DNA of 21,746 bases from positions 1 to 21,746 of the forward strand of contig JAXIUW010185848.1 in the NCBI GenBank assembly GCA_035591015.1, read 5' to 3'. Of the stretch, positions 9,205-16,600 are shown in pieces. Origin of the DNA: Cephalothrix simula (Eukaryota > Nemertea > Palaeonemertea > Archinemertea > Cephalotrichidae). The notes below the pieces were generated by a model. It had not been told where the DNA came from. It did not search any database and was given only the letters and a program-made list of their open reading frames with translations. Made by a program: the position numbers and the translations under genes. Each line of letters opens with the position of its first letter. Positions within the stretch are counted from its first letter, which is position 1.

Positions 9205-10094
9205 CACAAATGGCCGGAAAAATTGAAATAAGCCTAAAATAGGACAAAAAATGACCCCCCACCTATGTTCTCGGAGATGAAAGAACTTACCCCCATAAAC
9301 TATATATTTTTGGAAAGGGCATGAAACGTACATAAAGAATCCCACCCGGAGCGAGGGGGTGGGGCAAAAACCACCTTTTCTCTTAACATAATTGCCTCAC
9401 AGCGTTGCGCTAGGCTTTCAAAAGTATGATAATCGTGTTTAGCATACCCCAAAACCACCTCATAGCGAAACTTTGACTTTGAAAATCCCGGGGGTGGGGC
9501 AGGTACCCCCGGGATTTCTAGGAAGGAATTATTTTTCAGCGTTTTGAATGCTGTAATCGTGTTCAGCGACCCTCAAAACCCCTTAGTAGCCAAAATTTCG
9601 AAGTTGAAATCCCAACAACAGAGGCAGGGTGGGGTTCGGAAGTTGGGGTTTTTGGTGCCAAAATCCCGCAAATCACACCCCCTCCCTGCCTCGGCGGTTG
9701 GGATTTATACATCGAAATTTTGGCTACAGGGGGGTTTTGAGGGTCGCTGAATACGATTACAGAAAAATAATTCCTTCCTGGAAATCCCGGGGGTACTTGC
9801 CCCACCCCCCGGGATTTTCAAAGTCAAAGTTTCGCTATGAGGGGTTTTTGGGGTATGCTAAACACGATTATCATACTTTTAAAAGCCTATGTTAAGAGAA
9901 AAAGTGGTTTTTGCCCCACCCCCTCTCGCCGGGGGTGGGGCAAAATTTTAAACCCTCGATTCTTTATGTACGTTTCATGCCCTTTCCAAAAATATATAGT
10001 TTATGGGGGTAGGTTCTTTCATCTCCGAGAACATAGGTGGGGGGTCATTTTTTGTCCTATTTTAGGCTAATTTCAATTTTTCCGGCCATTTGTG
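9205..10094. mobile_element. Long palindromic element (CACAAATGG ends, TA duplication), copy 2
   Basis: CACAAATGGCCGG at 9205 and CCGGCCATTTGTG ending 10094 are each flanked by TA (9203-9204, 10095-10096). The arms are about 430 bp and meet near 9650. They share the outer 100 bases with copies 1 and 3, but the inner part differs: it contains AAATCCCGGGGGTGGGGCA and its inverse, and CGAAATTTTGGCTAC and its inverse. The frames at 9544-9895 on both strands are shadows of this palindrome. The right end is 43 nt upstream of the probable acceptor of exon 1. Confidence 0.85.
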
Positions 10095-10137
10095 TACATT
10101 TAATAGTATTCTGAAAAGATTTTTGCCTTCATTTCAG

Positions 10138-10216
10138 GTTGCATCGGAATCTATTGTGGATATTATATCGTGGATTATTTGTAATATACTAGGCGAAGTC
10201 TATAAATAACATTAAA
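10138..10216 (+). other. Probable 5' UTR of the 466-residue gene
   Basis: The stretch between a good acceptor (ending 10137) and the ATG at 10217 has stops in the coding frame, so it is read as 5' UTR. If this acceptor is used, the intron upstream of it contains the palindromic element ending at 10094, 43 nt before the acceptor. No TATA box or clear promoter is seen. Confidence 0.45.
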
Positions 10217-10624
10217 ATGAAATCTGGTTCTAAAAATAAAACAGCAAATACCCAGATACACGGAAATTACAAATCGCCAAAATTTAAAAAACCAAAAGGG
10301 GCAATTACTAAGGCAAAGGAAAGGGTTAAAAATCCGTTACTAAAGGTGAAACAGAGGCTCAGGGGCCTTGATCAGGCTTCTGACAACAGTGACCGTGGGG
10401 TTTTACCTTCTACAAGTAACTCAGAGAATGAAGTTAAACATGTTGAAAATAATGAAAAGAGATTTGAAATACAGAAAGTAGACAACTGGGATTGTTCAGC
10501 ATCCGTCGGAATTGAAGACGAAGAAGAAAATATTGGCGAAGAAGAAAATATTGGCGAAGACGAAAATAATATTGATGCCGGATCTCATGTTTCAATCAAA
10601 TCCAGTAATTCCTCTAAAGATTCT
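10217..10624 (+). CDS. Exon 1 (residues 1-136): basic then acidic low-complexity N-terminus
   Basis: Encodes residues 1-136 and ends exactly at a codon boundary before GTAAGTAT at 10625. The start ATG at 10217 is the first after an in-frame TAG at 10190-10192. A good acceptor (CTTCATTTCAG, ending 10137) suggests that this exon really begins at 10138 with about 79 nt of 5' UTR, so a further 5' non-coding exon probably lies upstream. The first 50 residues are rich in lysine and could hold a nuclear localisation signal. Residues 100-120 are acidic and contain an exact 18-bp duplication (10520-10555) giving EEENIG twice. No hydrophobic signal peptide or membrane segment is visible. The frame runs on past the donor to 10714, but that tail is intronic. 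Confidence 0.78.
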
Positions 10625-13600
10625 GTAAGTATCTCAGTCATTCAACAAATTCATTATTGTCGTTATACCAAAATCTACACCATGCAGACTTGGGCGGGTG
10701 CATGGGACATGTGATTGCTTGATTGACCTTGAATAAGCAAAAAATTTTAGATTGCCTGTAAAATGTGAAAAATATACTAAGATTTAAAAAAATCACTTCG
10801 ATTTTTAAAGAAATATACCTGAAATTTATAAAAAAACATAAGTTTATGCACAGGAAATGAAAAAAAAATTTTGACGCAAAGCGAAAAATGAGTGGATTTT
10901 CCGTAATCAAGATGACCAATTTTCAGTACAAGATTAAATTACTTTCTAATATTTTTTTCTTATTCTGTGTGTTCTAATCAGAATGCAAATTTTTCCTCTT
11001 TCTGTTGATACCAAATTTTTTGTTGTAGCTTGAAAATTTTTGAAACTGCGCATTGTACACTGAATGACAAGATTTTTCCGTAATCGGTTTCCTCCGTCCG
11101 AAAAAATTTTCATTGGGGTAGAAAATAATGAAGGAATTTCTGATATTGCTTTCAGCATAACTTTAAATAAAAATTTTGTTTTTGGTATTATACTTCCATT
11201 ACTTTCTTCACAAATGTCTTCGGCTAAGATTTATAACCAAGCATTTCGCCAACAAAAAACTATAAAAAATAGGTTTAAAAAAATTGCCATATACTTTAGA
11301 ACTTCTCAAAATTTCAATGCTGATGCCAGGTCCCACTGGTACCATTTTTTTTCCATTTTTCCTATAAAATAGGAAAATTCCTATTAAGTACTATTTTTGA
11401 GTAATTTGTACTATTTTTCCTATATTTTTGGGCAAATTGAACAAATATAATTTTTTTGAAGACAAAATCTGTTTAAATGGGCCATTTTCTTCAAAGGAAA
11501 TGCTTTTTATGCCAACATTTTCTCGCCTCGCTTCGCTCGGCGTTATTTCAAGAAAATGAATTATTCAGTTAAAAGCGGGCGCCGAAAAACTGAAGATTTT
11601 TTATTTATGTACCTGAAGAAAATTCCTATATTTCCTATATTGATGTATGTTTATGTGAAAATTTTCCTATATTGTACTATATTTCACACTAAAAAGTTCC
11701 TATTTTCTATCTCAAAAATTGAGTGGGACCCCTGTGATGCTATTCTATTATGTCCTATCCAAAAATGTTTTGTTTGATTTGGCAAAAAACAAAAAAAAAT
11801 GAAATAAAATCATATTGACAGAAAAATAAAATTAAAGCCCCCCACAAGTGGTCCCATATTAGACTGGTTCCCAGATTTTTCCGGAATGCTTTATTTTGGT
11901 AATTAAACGTGTTTCGTTACATAAGGGCAACAGATAAGCTGTAATATTATCTAAACAAAACATATTTAGCTATAAAATGTTATATTAGTCAATTTTAAAG
12001 ATTAAAAGACAAGAGAAATATTTTGGCGGGAAAAATAAACTTTCCCGCCTTTTGAGCCCCTTTAAATCTTTTTCAAATAGTTATATGTAGCCGGAAAAAT
12101 TGAACAAAAAAAGCCCCCCCCCCACCTATGTTCTCGGAGATGAAAGAACTTACCCTCATATCCATGGTAATTGAACGTAGGCAGAGAATCTGCTCATAAA
12201 AAATTTGACGTCATCGATCGTGGCACCACCTAGCGGCGGAAAATCGCGAAACATGGTACTACGCTATAGAGTGAGTACAACCTAAACGGTGAGAGATATC
12301 CAAAAACTGATTGTAGAAATGAAATCAGCATACCATTAATAGCTAATATTGATCCTTTTGATTTTCAAATTAACACCCTATGACGTCATAGCGCCGTTTG
12401 TTGGGTGTAATTTTGAAAATCAAAATGATCAATATTAGCTATTAATGGTATGCTGATTTCATTTCTGCAATCAGTTTTTGGATATCTCTTATGTGGCTGT
12501 CAATGTAAAAGAAGACCCCCCTACGTCTACTGACGACGTGTATGCGACGTCGTAAACACGTCGCAAAAAAGACGTTTTTGAGACGTACAAAAAAAATTCA
12601 CTTGGTGAACGAAAGACGTATTATTTTTTACGGTGGTGTAAAAGCGTCGAACACTAAGACGAATGGAGAAAATAAGGAACGACGTTATGGAGACGTACAA
12701 TAAAAATCGTTGCTACCTTCGACATTTTTGCGACACTTTGTGTAAGTATAAGACGTTTATGCGACGCAGCATGGGTCGAAAAGAAGACGTAATACATTTT
12801 CAAAGTAGTAGTGAATAAATGTAGCACTCCAAGACGAACGTTTTCAAAAGCTATGGTGAATGGACTCGCAAAAATGAAGTGACAAAACGTCGTATAAAAC
12901 GTCGCGAAAACGTCGCTTGTAGACGTAGGGGGTCTTCTTTTTCATTGACACAGCCGCATTACCGTTTAGGCTGTACTCACTCTGCCCCGATGACGTCACA
13001 TATTTTTTATGCGCAGATTCTCTGCCTACGTTCAATTAGCGATCCATGGATATATAGTTTATGGGGGTAAGTTCTTTCATCTCCGAGAACATAGGTGAAG
13101 GGGGCTTTTTGTTCTATTATGAGTTTCAATTTTCCGGCCATTTGTGTATGTATATACTTCATGCTCAGCCTTTAAATATCCTTGTCTGACTTTAATATAA
13201 AATTATCTTTGCAGTATTGGCTCGGCACTTACGGAAGATCAATCGTACGAATTTTTGGAGAAATAAATGAGAAAAAAAAACAGCTAAAAAAACCTCCTAC
13301 CAAAGTGTTGTACATCACAAACGATGAGTCAGATGGAAGAAAAATGACAACACAACAATTCGAATTTGAGGATTATCTTCCTGAAGAAAAGGAGGACGCT
13401 TTCTTGACAACTTTGAAAGAACATAATGTGAAGTTGGATTCAACTCTAGATTGCACAAAGGATGAAACGTTCAAGGATTTGCTTAAATTATTGAAAGATG
13501 GTTGTTTTCGGAGGTCAGTGTGTAATGTTGGATGGATGCCTAGGAACTTTGTGGAATGTAAGTATTTCTTATCGAGAATTGTTGCCAATTTGGCCCTTGG

Positions 13601-16600
13601 GGGGGGCATCGACCTTTTAACGTCATTTTGGCGCCATTTTCAAAATCTGAAAAATCAATATTTTTAAAAACGGTCTGTGCCCCCTCGGGTCTGTGTGCCG
13701 TAAAAATAGTTTGCAGTGCCGCCCCGTGGCAATTTTTCAAAATTTAAAGGCGTTTTAAGATATTTTTGAGAAACTTTAGCGGGCGGGATCCCCCTCCAAA
13801 AATATCTTCGCTAAGAATTAGTGGCGGTACGATAGGGTGCTAGGTTACCGCTCCAGGCATGAGAATTCCCCGCGTTTCCGCGGTTTTCCGTGTTTTTGGG
13901 TCTGAAAATATCATATTTCTAATTCGTCCAGATCCGTTGAGATCCAAAATGGGGGAGGGGGTCAGGTTTGGCATTCGGTCTAAACTAAGCCATAGATTTG
14001 CTTCCTTGCATATGCCGTAAACATGCTTTTCTTGGCTTGGGGGGGGGGGGGGGGCTTCGCCCCCTGGACCCCCCAAGAAACCAGTTTAACTTTTCACCAC
14101 TTGTTTACCATCTTCGACGGCGAGAAAATAGCGAAATGAAGCACCTTTAACTTAGATATTGACAAAATTTTCTCGCCTCGCTACGCTCGGCGCAAAGACA
14201 AAACTATAATTTTATTAAAATAAAGGTGCGCGAAAAATTACTGACATATTTTTCCTACAGTGCCTGTAGAAAATGAAGCATGCACTCTTAAATTAGATAT
14301 TGACAAAAGGTGCGCACAAAATTATTTCTACAGTGCCTGTAGAAAATAACTGAATGAAGCACTCTAACTTAAATATTGACAAAATTTTCTCGCCTCGCTT
14401 TGCTCGGCCCCATTACAAAAATGTAACTTTTTATAGCAGAAGTGCGCTCAAAAATACTGACATATTTCTTATATCATTTCTTCAATTCTTTTCATGTTTT
14501 ACCAATCGTATACTGAGACAAATTATGTCCGAACACTTCCGAAATGTCGCTAACTTGAGCTAAAATGTACTGACTTTCAGGTGCCTGAAATACCTGTTTT
14601 TAGGCCCTTATATGCTTAAAATCGCTTGGCTTCCAGGGGGCTTCGCCCCCTGGACCCCTACTACCAGGGGCCCCTGGAGCGGGCCCCCGGACCCCACGCC
14701 ATTCAAACTAGGGGGCGGGTTGCCACCCTCCCCCCAGACCCCCCTCCCGCGTTTTCGGACCTTAACCGTTCTCATGCCTGCCGCTCTGGTGAGGTCCACA
14801 GACCCAAGGGGGCCTCCCAAAAATTTGAAATTTTTTTTTTGTTTAGTGGCGATAGCCTATTACAAAATCAGGTGCGGTGTGCAAAGTTGTGCGGATGGGT
14901 GCGATTATCCCTCCCTCCCCTCGAACATAACACTAAAAGTTTATAACAATCAGATTTTTTTTCACTACACAAGTGGAGACACACAATATGTCCCCAATGA
15001 CTAGTTATTTTGATACACAATATGTCCCCAATGAATGGTTATTTTGATACACAATCCCCTAAGTGTTTCGATGGTCACCGATTTTTAGCTCACTTGACGA
15101 AGTCGAAGTGAGCTTATAGTTTCGCATGTAGTCTGTCTGTCTGTCTGTGTTTTAGATGTCTGTCTGTGTGTCACTCTGTGCGCAGCAAAACTGCCTCTTA
15201 AAATGCTTCGATTTGCTTGAAATTTGGTACAGAGGTGTATGAGCTAATTATCTAGAACTATTTTTAACCCTTTTTATGATAGCGCCATCTGGGGCTTGCA
15301 TTTTTTTGGTGTCTGGGGCCAAATGTATCTCCTCCTAGGGTTTTCATCGGATTTCAATGAAACTTATATGGAAGCTTCATAAGACCATGGACTACAAAGT
15401 TACGAGCCACTTTTTTGAAATTTTGATTAGGGGCCGAGATATGGCGCCAAACGTAAATTATTTTTTGCTGCAGGGCCCCGGGTACGTCTATGTACGCCGA
15501 GACTATTTACTCAAGGAATAATGGTTGGATTTGGATGAAATTGATATGGAAGCATCATTAGGGAATACGGAACAAAATGAATATAGATTTGCACCGAAAA
15601 AATATTTAGGGGCGGGGCTAGCGCGGCAAATAGGATTTTTTTCGAAAAAAATTGAATTTTTGAAGGTACTCGGGGGCCAAATCTATCTCCTCGTAGGTTT
15701 TTAATCGGATTTCAATGAAACTTATACGGAAGCTTCATAAGACCATGGACTACAAAGTTACGAGCCACTTTTTTAAAATTTTGATTAGGGGCCGAGATAT
15801 GGCGCCAAACGTAAATTATTAGAGAGGTTAAGATTCCGAACGCGCACGGCAAATTGAACGTGTAGGGGCCAAAAATCAATAAAAATGGGAAAATAAGTTG
15901 AAATGTTACACGTTTCAAATGTCAAAGCTTGCATTCGCCCATATTAAAAGATAGCCCTTTCTTCAACGCAAGGCTGGACATTAAACAGTTTTTCCACATC
16001 ATCGCTACCAGTTCATTCTCACGTATTTTGATCAATTTGTACTTGTAGGAGGGTTTCTACCCGTAAGGCCAGAAACGTGTACTTGAATCATAGATTTGGT
16101 GTATTTCTATTCTATCGATTTGAATTTTTTGCCCGCAGAATGCCTCTTTTATTCATCTACTTCAGTTGTTTTCAAACATGAGCGAAATCATTAATTCGGT
16201 TCTGGAGAATTTTCAGTAGAAAAATAGGCAATCTTTACAAAATTCTCAGATAGGTTGCTCGTTGGACGTCTCCCTGAAATTCCTCAAATCAATTCAACTA
16301 TTGATTATCACATTTCTAGCGTATTTCTTCCTGCTTCACTGATTTAATTACTGGACTAATAACATTTTAGTATTCTATTACCTAATAAATAACATGTTTT
16401 TACACGGTTAGTCAATCTTTCTGTTCTTTAGCAAATTATTTTTAGACTTATACGTACAAATTCACCCAAAAGTACAACTTTTCCTTATCTAAAACCATTT
16501 TTATCGATTACGTGTACGTGTAGCTACACGTACACGTACAGGTACCCGTTCTGAAATCTTAACCTCTCTATTTTTTTTGTATCAGGGCCCCGGTACGTCT

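Larger units (their letters stand above)
10625..13214 (+). other. Intron 1, rich in mobile elements
   Basis: Defined by GTAAGTAT at 10625 and TTTGCAG ending 13214. The part at 10625-11326 is AT-rich and holds no recognisable repeat. Then follow the 6-bp-duplication element (11327-11734), an unremarkable stretch (11735-12084), and the interrupted palindromic element (12085-13146). Confidence 0.75.

Noticed and set aside
9544-9895. Overlapping frames on both strands
   Set aside because: They are mirror images produced by the palindromic element 9205-10094.
10625-10714. Extension of exon 1 to the stop at 10714
   Set aside because: The consensus GTAAGTAT donor and the phase-matched exon 2 make this intronic read-through.
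11735-12084. Possible extra element between the 11327-11734 element and the palindrome at 12085
   Set aside because: No paired ends or duplication could be found; only AT-rich sequence with scattered short words.
14039-14054. Run of 16 G as a regulatory element
   Set aside because: Homopolymer next to GCTTCGCCCCCTGG; more likely slippage in a repeat, and possibly inexact in the assembly.
14608-15004. Frames of 70-130 residues rich in Pro and Gly
   Set aside because: Produced by GC-rich hairpins at the right end of the 13854-14780 element and opposite-strand shadows; no domain.
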